From positions 310,001-374,000 of the forward strand of contig MU270062.1 of assembly GCA_021432635.1 (NCBI GenBank): a stretch of 64,000 bases of DNA, given 5' to 3'. Positions 46,230 to 57,715 of this stretch are shown piece after piece (within the stretch, counting starts at the first letter, position 1; each line of letters begins with the position of its first letter). A program made the position numbers and the translations under genes. This stretch comes from Thozetella sp. PMI_491. Taxonomy: Eukaryota > Ascomycota > Sordariomycetes > Chaetosphaeriales > Chaetosphaeriaceae. The notes beneath the pieces are model-generated. The model made no database searches. It was not told where the DNA came from and was given only the letters and a program-made list of their open reading frames with translations.

Positions 46230-47938
46230 CTAAATGACATAACGGAATCCGCGTTGTCCGTTTCCACCCTCGTCCTCGTCTCCTTCCTCGTTGAAGGTGC
46301 GGTCCAGCTTCTTGTTTTCCAAGTGTAGCGATAGGCTGAACGCAGCTCCTGTGGCGGCGAGCAGGAGGCAGAGGCCAAAGGCAACCCACGCACCTTTCTT
46401 GTAGTAAGGGGCCTGGTCCGTAGTGAAAATACTGTCCATGACCAACTGTTAGTAAATCTCTAAAGTAAATGTTGATGTAGCTACCTGGAGCATGTCTCAA
46501 GAGCAGGAGCTCAAACGCTCCCGATACTCGGTGAAAACGGCAATAAAGAACACGGGAGGACGTACTTTGTTCCCACAAGGGGGCCTAACTGACCCAGGGT
46601 CGCGAAGATCGCCCACCCGCCGGCCCGCTTCGACTCAGTCGCATGCAAGTTAGACATCCAGGGAAGTAGGATAGCAATATCGATGAAGCTCGTGATTGCG
46701 AGGAACACCCCCACGTACCGTGGGGCTGCGCCCTCGGTCACGGCAAGGAGGAGGAAGCCGATAGACGCAGTGGTCGCGAACAAAACGATGAACGGACCCC
46801 TCATGCGCACACGATCCGAGATCCACGCAACGGTCAACGTCAGGATAAAAGTGAACAGGTAGGGAGGCGCCGAGAGGCCGTTGGACTGCTGCTTGTTGAA
46901 GGTGCCTAGTCCGGCAATGATGGTCGGCGTGAACAGGCCAAGTCCCGAGAAGCACACATTTGTGACGAAGTACATGATGCCAGTGGGATAGCTCCTCCAG
47001 TCTGTAAATGCGTTTGCCCACTGCTTCCAGCGGGTTCCCTGGTGGTTCTCGACGTCGGCGATCTGGCCGCGCTTGACCATGTCAATGGCGATCTCCTTGT
47101 CACGGGGGGTGAGAAAGCGCGCGGTGCTGATCTCGTCCGGAAGCAGGAAGAAGGCCACGACGACGACGATCAGGCCGGGCAGTCCCTCTATCAGAAACAG
47201 GACGCGCCACGAGTCGATTGATGACTTGATGCCCAAGATGGCGTAGCCAAGGGCGCCTCCGTAGGCATTTCTACCCACATCCAGAGTTAGCCCATTGTCT
47301 TGAGCGAGGAAAAGGAGAAAGAACGAATGGACTCTGGAATACCTACGCCATTGATCCCGCCGACGCGAAGATGGCTTGGCGGAAGCCAAGTCGATCACGG
47401 GGGTAGAAAAAGGAGAGGTAGAGCGGGACGCCCGCATACATGGCCTCAGAAGCACCCAAAAGCACCCGAAGGGCCACTTCGCCGGCATAGTTCTGTACGG
47501 CCGACTGTAGGGACGAGATGGTAACCCAGGTCAGAACAACACAGGTAACCCAGATGTGGGGCGGGAACTGCTTCCATCCAACGGCTGTCCATTGAGACAG
47601 TATGTCTGGGTGCCTAGGTTAGCATGCGGGTGCTCCGAGGGCACGTGGAGGCGAGGTTGCTCACAGGAGATGTAAAAAGCCGTGCCTAGCCAGTTGTATT
47701 TGTTGCCAGAGAGGTCGATAGATTTATCCATACCCGCCACATAGGCGTTGGAAAGATTGCTGCGGTCGAGAACAGACAGCATGTAAATGATGAAGATCAG
47801 AGGCATGAGATGCCAATCGAGCTTCCTAATCACCCTTGCCTCCTCCTCGGCCGTCGGCGGCACGATGGCGTCGTGCTTAGGGTTGTCATCCCTCTGCTGG
47901 ACCTCAATGGCTTCCACGTCTTGCTTTGGCTCTTCCAT
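46230..47938 (-). CDS. MFS permease, allantoate/anion-cation symporter type
   Basis: Plasma-membrane transporter of the Dal5/Tna1-like major facilitator group, probably for a small organic anion such as a vitamin, nicotinate or allantoate-like compound. The model is complement(join(46230..46431, 46566..47270, 47347..47605, 47665..47938)), 479 aa. The N-terminal cytosolic part has EEEARVIRKLDWHLMPL, followed by IYMLSVLDRSNLSNAYVAGM, the classic motif of this subfamily. Loop 2-3 has WKQFPP, and later FRQAIFASAGSMANAYGG is rebuilt across the intron using donor GTAGGT. The C-terminus has DQAPYYKKGAW in the usual place before the last helix, ending with an acidic tail. About 12 membrane segments are expected. 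The gene shares its upstream region with the divergent regulator at 49660, which may control it. Confidence 0.85.
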
Positions 47939-49659
47939 GGTACAAAGTGCCAACGGGGGGGAAAGAAGGTATAAGTAGGTGGCTTGGGGGCTCAAAGGGG
48001 ATCTGCGGCAATCTAGAATCAGGGCAGGGATGCAGAACAACCAGTACCGGGCCCATGGCGCTGGAAAAGGGGGGGAGGGAGAGGGACGACCGATCTTATG
48101 TAGCCGTCAGGCCTCCTCCCATCGACGGGCCATTCTGTGCCGACTCGGAAGCACGGTTGCTCATGCTACCTGCTCGTCGGCTGACTTCCGTCTTATCAGT
48201 GGCCTGTACCCGCCGAGGGCCCCAGCAGTACGAAGCAGCCATTCGATTCCCCGGAATCTGCCCCACGATTGCCCTCTAGCTTTGGGTATGGCGGGGATGG
48301 AGTGAGCAGAAACTGGGGGGGGATGGCGGGGGGTGGAGGCTCTATGGTCGTCCTAGAGCTCTCTAGTCCGGGGAATAAAGAGGAGCGACAGCGTTATTGC
48401 CATGAAGGGCATGGCTTGCCGATATTGGCCGGGCTTGGCTTGAAGGACAATAACACGGTACCGCCTGGGGAGTTATCGGCCAGCGTGATCGTGCCCACGT
48501 GCGTTGAGTAGATATGAAGGCTGGGAGCGGAGAAGGGTTTTCGTCGTGAGAAGTCATCGGCTCCATTCCTGGATGCTGGTGTTGCTGTTTACATGATGGA
48601 ATCCCGCTTAGGGCCTGGGCGTACCGGCAGTTGGTGCGCCTCCAATGCTTGGCTACTAAGCGATTGCTGGGAATTGCTTGTGCCATAAGGCGGGCGAACG
48701 GTTGTGGCAGCCCTAGCCAAGGATGAGGAGGTCTTGGTACTACGGGCCGCGAGCTTGGCCTGGCTTCGCCATTTGGACAGGAGAAGCCCCAAGATTGACC
48801 CTACCGGGAAGTGAGGTAAAACGCCATCGCTGGAGGATTTTATAACTCTTGCCTCTGATGCGTTCACTCGACCCAGAGCCCAACGGGTAAATATGAACTT
48901 GTATGAGGGCACAGCAGTGTGCTAGCAGGTGGGCAGGTAGCTGCAATGCAGCTGCAGTAGCGGCCCGTGTCACTACGGTTTACCTCGGCCCGACCAGGTA
49001 TTAATATCCAGATTGAGGGACAAGAGTATGCAGACCTCAGGTGCGCTATCTAGGTGCTTAAACCCCCTTTACACTGGCGGATGATTCGACCTCGGAGACC
49101 AGAGCGCCTTCTGTGGCTTAGCCCCACGAGGGCTTGCCAGAGCCACTCACTCACTTAAGCCAAGCCATAGCTCATGGGCTCATGGATTCCTGTTACTAGA
49201 GCTGTCAATGGACCGGGTAGTTCGCGGACATAAGTGCAGCTAAACGCCGAAAAAGGAGAAGATTAGGTCAGCAGTCTTTGTCTCCACGCTCAACGCCCCT
49301 TCCATTTCCTACACGTCGTTCCTCTGTAATCTTTTGAGAAAGAAGGAGACTCTGGAACAAGCGTGATAGCATTTTCGGTCCCAGAAAGAAGTATACGTAG
49401 GTATCTGGAGGTGTGTACGTACGTAGGTGTCGTTTGCTCTTGTCCCACCGAGCGACTCGCACTAAAGGGGATACAAAGAGTGGGGCGGTCAGCATACCTA
49501 CGAATACTTGTACGTACCCTCCTTTTCTGTATTGCTAAGCAGGAATAACAACCCACCTACTACAGGTCTCCTATTGCATCAACTCTCACAAGCGTGGACA
49601 TACAAGCTCACGCCCAAGAGCGCTCACGCCCTGCTTGTGGCCAGCTGCCTGACCTCAAT
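47939..49659. other. 1.7 kb divergent promoter region
   Basis: It lies between the MFS permease (-) and the zinc-finger regulator (+). It contains GA/CT-rich tracts and TACGTA-type palindromic patches near 49415-49445. No gene is supported. Confidence 0.5.
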
Positions 49660-51434
49660 ATGGAGTTATCAGTTACACTGGACATGGCAAAGCCCATGTT
49701 GCACTGCCACCTCTGCCAGAAGCCCTTTACCCAAGGTCGGTAATTCCCCCCTTTGTCATCCTATCAAAGACCAACTTGCTCACGCAGACATGCCGGCTTG
49801 AAGAGTCTTCCCATGCTCGCCACGTAAAATACTGCCGCAAGGCCCAGGCACGCCCGCGTGTTCGCAACAAAGCATGCCAGGCCTGTGGCGCGTCCAAGAC
49901 AAAATGCACCTTCCAAAGGCCGTGCCGTCGCTGCGACGCCAAGGGGATTGAGTGCAGGTATGACGAGCCTAGCTATGGCTCTGCTGCTGAGATCTCAAGT
50001 CCTGCGTCGAAACCGATGCTCTCTGATCCCAGCCCCGGCCTCTCGTCTATGCAATTTCCCAGCTCGCATGCGGAAGGTCGCGGGATGAGCATCTTGGATG
50101 ACGCCCGGATCGAGGAAGTGCTTGGACTCCCGGACGCCAACCTTTCAATATATGATGACTTGCTTGGCCTGCCTCCCGCGCAGAATGAAGCGCCGTTTTC
50201 TATGCCACAACACGGTGAGGATGTTGGAAAGGGTTCCAATGAAATCGTTGTCGCCTCAGTCCAGTACCTCCTAGAGGACCTGAGGCCGAAGTCTCTCTAC
50301 CTCCCGCCTCGGGCGGTCTTGGCCTGCTCGATACCTTGGGTGGGGACCGGCGGGAGTTCATATGTTGTCCATCGGAGCCTTCAGATCCCTCTAAGCGAGC
50401 GCACCAGCTCGCTCACTAGACTGCCAAAGTCGGACCCTGTAGCGCAGAATAGCGCACGCATGATCTTGCAAGTCATGAGGGCGTACCCGTACATGATGCT
50501 GCGCAGGGAAACATTCCCGCCCTTCATTCACCCTCACTGGCATCGCCAAGGTGCATCTGTTCTGCCTAGGCCGCTCGCTAGCTGCATGAGTATCGCGAGC
50601 CTGTTTGCTTCGAGGACGAGCGAAACGTCAGCTTTCCTCTGGGAGGCGGTGATGAGAGAAAGCCAGAAGTGTGTGGATGAGGTGAGATTGGATGCCCCAT
50701 GCCCTAGCGGCCGCGATCACACTGATCTCGACTGACGTACCATGGTTGAAGATGAAGACGTTCTCAGACTATGACCTGCTCGCTGCTATCCAGGCGCATA
50801 TCATATACATCATCATGAGATTCGTGGATGGATCGTCCCAGCCTGCGGATATGAACATGCAGCTCGTCATTAGCCACAAGGTTTGCTATCAGCCATCGTC
50901 AGTCCTACAACCTCCATTGTGCTAACTAGGCTTGGAAGGTGCTTTGCAACATTTTTGTAGATAGATACAGCGATACGGCCGGTCAATACCAGTCACCACT
51001 TGCATACAGCAACTGGGAAGAGTGGATATATGCCGAGTCGAAAGTCAGGTGCGCGCCAGCCAGAGGTTTCGATCCCCATTCTCGCCCCAAATTCTAACAA
51101 AGCGTGCAGGACTGTTGTTGTATTCTTCCTTATCAGCCGCATCGTTTCAGTCTATACTTCGGCGTGGTGCTCTGCAACTGCGAGGTTTAATGAACTACCG
51201 CTGTGTTCCGCCAAGGGGGTATGGGAGGCCAAGACCGCCCCCACGTGGGCGTCAGAACATACAGCTTACACGCATGCCCCTGGCGCTACCCTGTTGACAG
51301 TGGGCGAGCTGATTGAGGCGCAAGAGATGAGTGACGATCCGATCAGGGCAAATGCGCTGGATGCCTGGAACGCGAGAGCGGACAGCCTTGGGACACTACT
51401 CAACATCGCGACTATGAACCTGATGAAAATATAA
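49660..51434 (+). CDS. Regulator with C2HC finger plus Zn2Cys6 domain
   Basis: Nuclear transcription factor with two tandem zinc modules. The model is join(49660..49735, 49804..50681, 50752..50880, 50930..51049, 51111..51434), 508 aa, with phase-consistent junctions. The first module is C-x2-C-x12-H-x3-C at Cys16, Cys19, His32 and Cys36 (CHLCQKPFTQ then SSHARHVKYC); it appears only when the 68-nt intron ends at 49803, not at the nearer CAG. The second is a standard Zn2Cys6 cluster, C-x2-C-x6-C-x5-C-x2-C-x6-C at Cys50 to Cys76 (CQACGASKTKC). After a disordered linker the rest is a fungal regulator middle region, with MRAYPYMMLRRETFPPFIH and later YDLLAAIQAHIIYIIMRF. It probably acts on the divergent permease and perhaps the nearby dehydrogenase. 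Confidence 0.83.
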
Positions 51435-51568
51435 GAACGAGCTGGTATAGATGACCTTTGGTCCGATAAAGTCTAAGTTGATCTATATACACCGGTGCTT
51501 TGGATCCTCCAACACATCGAAGCCCTCCACAGACTGAAGGCCTGCCTATATCCTAGTAGAGACAGCTT

Positions 51569-52336
51569 CTACCAGGCCACTGGCCCATGACGGTTCGAAA
51601 ATGTTGCAGTCGGTCCGCCCTCCGCCAACGTGGCGAGCTCGACGATCCGCTGTGCCCCGAGCTCCGGTGGGTCGCCGGCCGAGCTGAAGGCAATGAGATC
51701 AGTGCTCACCAATCCTGGACACGCGACGTTGACCAGGCCACCAACATCGCGCAAGATACGCGCGTAGTTGATTGCCAACATGTTCACAGCCACCTTGCTC
51801 GAGTCGTAGGCCTTGAAGTCGAGGTCATACATAGCCGCGTCCGGGTTTAGGGCGTTGTCGATCGACCCAAAGGTGCTAGAAACGAACACGACCCGTGGGC
51901 CTGGCGGCCGAATAGCCTTAAGGAGCAGCGGCAGAAGCGCCTCGGTGAGGCATGCCGTCCCGATCACGTTGACGTTGAACGTCTTCTCGAATAGCTCGCG
52001 GGTGGGCATCTTGGCCACATCTTTGAAGGCGTTGGCCTCATCAAGAAGCACACCGGCGTTGTTGACGAGGACGTCAAGGCGGCCGTACTTATCGGTGATG
52101 GTCGACACGGCGGCCGTGATGGAGTCCTCGGACACCAAGTCCAACTGCAGGGCGGACGCGCCGTGCCCAGCCGCCCGGATCTCCTCCGCCAGGGCCTCGC
52201 CAGCGGCGAGGTTGCGGGAGCCGATCAGGACGAAGTAGTTGTGTTCTTTGGCTAGGCGGAGGGCAACGGCTTTGCCGATGCCTTGGTTGGCGCCGCTGAC
52301 GAGCGCAATGGTGGTTGTGGGAGTGATTTCAGACAT
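51569..52336 (-). CDS. Short-chain dehydrogenase/reductase
   Basis: NAD(P)-dependent classical SDR oxidoreductase of unknown substrate, 255 aa in one exon. The nucleotide-binding motif is SGANQGIG at residues 14-21, with the Ser in place of the usual Thr. DLVSEDS follows the expected Asp, and NNAG is at 92-95. The catalytic set is present: NVNVIG for the Asn near 123, VSSTFGS with Ser153/154, and YDSSK with Tyr177 and Lys181. PGLVSTD follows at 207-213. It resembles fungal carbonyl-reductase-like SDRs. It converges on the regulator at 49660-51434, leaving only 134 bp between the stop codons. Together with the permease they may form a small catabolic or secondary-metabolism group, which is inference. 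Confidence 0.88.
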   Translation of the reverse strand: MSEITPTTTIALVSGANQGIGKAVALRLAKEHNYFVLIGSRNLAAGEALAEEIRAAGHGASALQLDLVSEDSITAAVSTITDKYGRLDVLVNNAGVLLDEANAFKDVAKMPTRELFEKTFNVNVIGTACLTEALLPLLLKAIRPPGPRVVFVSSTFGSIDNALNPDAAMYDLDFKAYDSSKVAVNMLAINYARILRDVGGLVNVACPGLVSTDLIAFSSAGDPPELGAQRIVELATLAEGGPTATFSNRHGPVAW

Positions 52337-52987
52337 CTTTCTGAGATTTGTATGAAGTAGAGAGCATACCTGGCAGCTGCGAGAGTGGTAGCTGAGCCGG
52401 GCTATTTATATGCTTTTTCCTGGACAACTTTCATTTTTCTCGGGTATTTTGGCCGAACGAGATACTCGCAAGTTGTGCAAGTCAAGCCACCTTCTTCGCT
52501 ACTCTCGGGCCGCACGCATGAAGTGTTCGGCGAAAATAGCCGAGCGTTAGCAAGTCTTCCAGTTAGCACAGAGCTACGGCCAAACTGCCCGAGGGAAAAT
52601 GGCCAAACTAGCCAGCCCTGTATGTCACATTTTGTCATCCGTGTGTCAGGAATATGCCTTTAAAAGTGAGATATAGTGGGCAGCTATCGGAACAATCACC
52701 AATTAGAGAGCCAAAGTTCCCATCTAGTTCATTGTAATATTGTACATCTTACACTAGGTTTATGAACCGAGCATGCTCTCAACCACCCGTATACTCCACA
52801 ATTAGTACTATTCTCCTAATACATACGGTTGCGGTAGCTTCCGAAAATGGAGAGCTTCAGAACTATGACCGACCCATCCATAGTAAAAACTGAACATGAA
52901 ACTGATACTCATCAATATGGAAGCTTTCGTAACTGAACTTTGAGTATAACTATCCGTTCTGGTTGAATCAATATATTAATACGTATT
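52337..52987. other. Intergenic upstream of the dehydrogenase
   Basis: It holds the SDR promoter, including the TATA box at 52403-52410, and the AT-rich 3' flank of the protease-regulator fusion gene. No gene was seen. Confidence 0.5.
52403..52410 (-). promoter_or_regulatory. Probable TATA box of the dehydrogenase gene
   Basis: TATAAATA on the minus strand, about 67 nt upstream of the SDR ATG at 52336. It is a strong consensus match at suitable spacing. Confidence 0.55.
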
Positions 52988-55900
52988 TCACCAGGTAATT
53001 CTAGTTCCTCGAGATTTCGCGTCTGGTACACCGCTGGGTAGGCCACGACTGCCAACCTGCACAACGGCAAACCGTTCACGTAGGTCGAATTCAACAGCCC
53101 TGACCCTCACCCGTTTCTCATTCGGTACCGTTTGCGAGGGCTTGTCGTCCTGTTCGAGGGGCGACAGGCCATCTTCTTCAAGTTCCATGACCCACGTGGC
53201 AATGCGGGCAGCCAGCTCGCTATCCCACATAGCCTCACGCCGTGAGCTTTTTGTCAGCAGCTGGATGGCCTCTCTCCGGATCAAAGGATCTCGGCACTTG
53301 GTCGCGACAAAGTAGAGAGGCGGCACGATTCCCAATTCTGTGCTGAAGCTGGGTTTCTTCTCATCATCACCTACCACTTCATAGGCAAGGCTATTGATCG
53401 CCCTAAACTGTGGCATGAAGAGGTCAAATGTGCCTTCGCTGTCGGCAAAGGTCATGAGGAAGACCACCTGGGCCGTAATCTGGCCCATCTTTAGGACTGC
53501 TATCGCGCTCCTTTCCTGGTCCGTCACTCCGGGTATTCTCCTGCATGTGAGAATGTGGTCATACGCATCACTCCAAGCCTCGATTTCATCCTTGAAGCGA
53601 AGGCCGTACTGCCGCATACTAGGGGGCAATATTCCGGCTGAACAATCAGGTATAGCTTTAAACATCACCTCGTTGAAGCGGAAAATTCGCTCCAGAAGAG
53701 AGTACAAAGCTAGGCGAGCCTCTAAGGTTGATTCAAATTCCTCTGGGAAGAGAGTTTGACTTTGGATGGATATCGGAGAGGCACCTTCCCAAGAACCTGG
53801 GGATGTGGAATGAGAGGAAGGTGGAGTGTACGAGGAAACAGAGTGAGAAGGCGACATAGAGTAGGGAGTTGGTGAAGCGTAGGAGGGCGGGGAAGCATGG
53901 GAAAAAGGAGACTGGTAAGGAGGAGGTGAACTGGAATCTGACGAGTGGCTTGCAGTCAGTTCAATCACCCAGGGTTGAGAAAAGTGAAAGGCCATATCGT
54001 AAGTTTTCGCCTGGATAGCCAGGCCGGTAAACATTTGGACGAGTTCCTCCTCGACTGCCTCTTCTGGTCGCGGGAGGAACGCCCGCTGCCACTCAGCACG
54101 TGGCTGCTCCAAGAGACGTAAGCCATTCCGAATCTGGATGATAGCTTGTTTGTGGTCGCCGATAAAGGAGTCAAAGTAGGCTAGGAGGGCGCTTGCTACC
54201 AAGCACGTTCGGTGGGACTGAGTATCCGCTCTTCCAACCTCCATCAAGGCGTTAATAGCTTGGGAATATTGTCTCACAGCTATCTCCCAGTGTCGGGTTA
54301 TGTCGTAGTTATAGCCTTGGATGTCGGCTGAGGAGCTAGACCGGGGCTCTTCCCTTTTCTCAAGTATATAATAAAGTGCGCCTAGCGCGACAACCGCGTG
54401 CCGCACTGCAGCCTCAGAGTGGCATTCCTGCAAAACTATCCGTGACCAAAAGGCGTTGTTAAAAAATCCGGATAAATCGCCCGTTATATGCTCGCAGAAG
54501 AGCTGGAAGTAACGCCCCTGTTGTTCATTGAAAGATAGAGTCGAGGGCGAGTAGAGGGGCGATGGGAGGTTCCACGCACTTTGCTGCGGCTGGAACCTAG
54601 CTCTGGTTCCGCTGATGGCCTTCATATCCGTTGCTGTAATGCGTTTCGGATATATAATTTCCCCTGTGCGGGTTATTCGGGACGCAGGATAGCCGCTGCA
54701 TATCTTCTTTGATCGGCTGCAGTTAGTACATGTAGGACGTTTCTCATCGCACTTTATTCTCCTCAGCCTAGATGCAGCATGTTAGACCTAGTACCCTCTG
54801 GTTTTGGAAGAAAGACCACCATAGGCCGACTTACTTGCAGTTGTTGCATCCGATCCTTACCTTGACTCGGCTCTCTCTCCTTCGAGAGTAGGTTTTGGTT
54901 GCTGGTGCAGGAGTGGAGGCTAGGACAGGGATAGATGGAACATCTTGCTGCTCGTCGAATGGCATTGGCTTGGATGCACCCCTCTCTATCCTCGCGAAGC
55001 CAATATCCTTGTCTTCGCAATATTTCCTCTTGGGGCTCCTATTTGACTTCGATTCGGAGTCACTAGGGATAGTGACCATGACATTTGTTGACACAGCCGC
55101 TTTTATGTTGTCCATAATCCCAGCTATGTCAAGCATGTGGACAAACGGCTCGTCTTCATGAGATGCAAGCACAATTCCACATAGGCTTTTGCCGACGAGA
55201 ACCCAAGAACCTGAGCATCCCTTTGCTAATCGTGAGACCCGTTAGTTTCTAACATTAGAGGTGGGGGCAGCCTGCTTACCGAGTGGTCCAGGTGTTCTAA
55301 TTCTCTTGGTCACAAAATCCGCGTCATAGATGCTGAGATGTGTTCTCCCTGCAAGTGCTGTTCCTTCCAACGCGAAGTTCCATCGGAGTAAGATCCTAAC
55401 TGGTCCTTCAAATCCTTCGTCCATGTGATAGAAGCCATCAACGGCGGAGGTAACTAAATCTGCACCAAGATGCTCGTTTCGTGTCTGATTCGCCTCGGGG
55501 ACCGTCCATAGCGAAATATCGGAACAACTCAGTGGATTCCCCTCTGCTTCTGGCTCCTCTTGGAAGCCTCTTGCGCCGCTATTTTTCGTTGCTGGGATAC
55601 GAATGTCGCGACCCTCGGTCTGTAGCATTTTGGTTGAAATATCGCCGATCCAGCTTCGTAGGTTGGGAGCCTGAAGACCCAAAAAGCTTGTTGGCCCGAC
55701 ATCGTTGACTGTGATCCAGTCCTTGATCGCAGAAGGTTCAATCCATCCGATAGCACCTAGCCAGGGCATTTCCTCGGGTTCAGTTGCTACTTCGGACTCT
55801 GACTCGCTATCCAGAGACAATCCGTCAGTTGAAGAGTCTTCATATTCATCTAGGCTATATTTTTCGAGTATAGAGACCCAGAAATTCTTGAGCATTGCAT

Positions 55901-57356
55901 GCGCAGTCGTAAGTCCGAATAAAGTCCCGTCGACGGAGACGAGACCGCCAATTCTAGATATTTGCTGTACAGTTATGAGGCCGTTCTCGACTATTGATGC
56001 GCAGCAGAGAAGACCGCATGAAGAGTGCGTCGCAGGTCGTTCCAAATGGAGATGCAGGGCCGCATTGTCAGAGAGGGGAAAGGCTGCTCTATGGTCGATG
56101 GGGAGATCTAAATTGGTGATCCGGTCGTCGGTTTGAGCGCAGGTCAGCCTTGCACAACTCTTGCGTATCTCGACTGGTCCGAAACCCTCTCCCTGAAGCC
56201 ATTCAGAGTCCTCTATAAACCTTCTTATGCTCTTTTTCCAACGGTCATGGTCGTGAAGAACCCAGATGCGTGGGAAAAGTATAACGACATTGGAGCTATT
56301 CTGTCTGTATCCGGACATCCGGAGCTCGATGGATAGAGAAGGCGGAATGCGATGTCCTAGGACCGTTTTCTTTAGTCTCTTACGAAGCTCGCAGATATCT
56401 GTCCATAAACGCTGCTCTGTTGAACGTGTCCATCGTTGTTGCTTTTCCTCGGAAGGCTTGATTTTATCAGGGTGTCCCACATATAAACCAGGAACGCCTC
56501 GGAAGGGGTAGAGGTTTGGGCTGGGAAGGGAGATTGACAAACCTCCACCCTCAAATTCTCTGGTAGAGGTCGCTTCAGCGCCAGCCTCAGCCCGCGCTGG
56601 CCAGATGTTGCGAATGCCCTGCAGCCAGCGTGTGGTAACGTTTGACTCGATTCTGGGTGGAACAGAATATTGTCCTTGAGGGTCTACAGAAAAGAATCCC
56701 GTTTGCCCCTCCCCTGCATTCGCTCCTGAGCCATTGCCCTCTAGAGTTGCTCCAGGGCTAACAGGTGTAACGACTGAACCTGACAGGCCTGAAATAGTGG
56801 TTATTTCTGCCTTCTGTGTGTTGTTTTGGCCTCCAGTCGCTTCTTCCGTCCTTGTTGCCGGATCACGTTCGTGGTTCTCGTGAGCGTCGGGGATGGGAGA
56901 TTGCTGTTCGCATGGATGTTCTTCGGGTGAAATACCCAGCAACAGGCGAGTTATTGGTTGCTTCTTCCTACATCCTATGCGTTGGAGTTCTGGTGAACCA
57001 GGGCTCTCGTGCTCGAAGGCCGAAGTTGCCGGGCTGCTGGCCGCGCCGAGGGGCGATGGGAACGAGCCAGGGCTTGTAGTTGAGGAGCTGGAAGGGTTGC
57101 TGGGGTCTGAATCACCAACGCTGCGGAATCCCGCTGAATCTTGTGCCATTGATATGGTCTGGCAATGCCGCGAGTCATACCGTGACAGGATAGATTTAGC
57201 ATCTGATGTGTGATTAACACTCCCGAAATTTCCCTGGTTAGGAGGAGAGTTTGCCATGGTTGATTTGTGTAGTTCAGGGGTCGCAAGGCTGTCAAGAGAT
57301 AATTTAAGACATTCGTTGGGAAGTGAGGGGTTATGAGTTCCGGAGGCGAGTGCCAT
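52988..57356 (-). CDS. Fusion of trypsin-like domain and Zn2Cys6 regulator
   Basis: A single phase-consistent model, complement(join(52988..54767, 54835..55225, 55280..57356)), encodes 1415 aa. Residues 1 to about 330 are Ser/Pro-rich and disordered. The next part resembles a widespread fungal protein family of unknown role that ends in a serine-protease-like fold. It has GLTTAHAM with His486, CSDISLW with Asp613, and KGCSGSW with Ser697; the Ser motif is completed by removing the 54-nt intron 55226-55279. The domain ends around HMLDIAGIMDNI. Without any stop, a linker leads into a Zn2Cys6 cluster at Cys819, 822, 829, 836, 839 and 846 (CNNCKLRRIKC), formed across the second intron. A fungal_trans_2-like region follows (FWSRIVLQECHSEAAVRHA), with a Ser/Pro/Tyr-rich insert. 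The frame is open to 57422, but 57356 is the first ATG; 57257 is another candidate. Two separate transcripts cannot be excluded. Confidence 0.7.
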
Positions 57357-57715
57357 GCGAAGTTGAGCCAAAAGGCACGGCGCAAGGCTGTGACTGCAGG
57401 TCACAAACTCGGAGAGCGCCACCCAGCCTCCTCCATAATTTGTTGGGCAAGAGTGACGTGGTATGCATCATGCGTAGGCAATTGATTGGTCATTGCTTTT
57501 ACTGTCGGTCTGGAGTTGGGAAAGATTTGCATCTGTTCCGTTCTCTCATAGTCTGCCTTGCCTGAGTGTCTAGGCATTTCGTGACCCTTAGCTCCAAGAA
57601 GCCAATCTCGCACGTCTGTTTAACTTCAGGTATCCTCCACGTCCATCAACCACACCAACCACACCCATGCCCTCCAACCAAACAGCTCGGATATAACAGA
57701 ACTAGGCCGAAGAAG
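57357..57715. promoter_or_regulatory. Short head-to-head promoter region
   Basis: About 359 bp separates the start codons of the fusion gene (-) and the membrane-anchored protein gene (+). The two genes probably share a bidirectional promoter. No TATA consensus is obvious. Confidence 0.4.

Noticed and set aside
47340-47350. Apparent premature stop after GSMA in the MFS gene
   Set aside because: The TAG is part of the intron. Donor GTAGGT at 47346 restores the conserved SMANAYGG reading.
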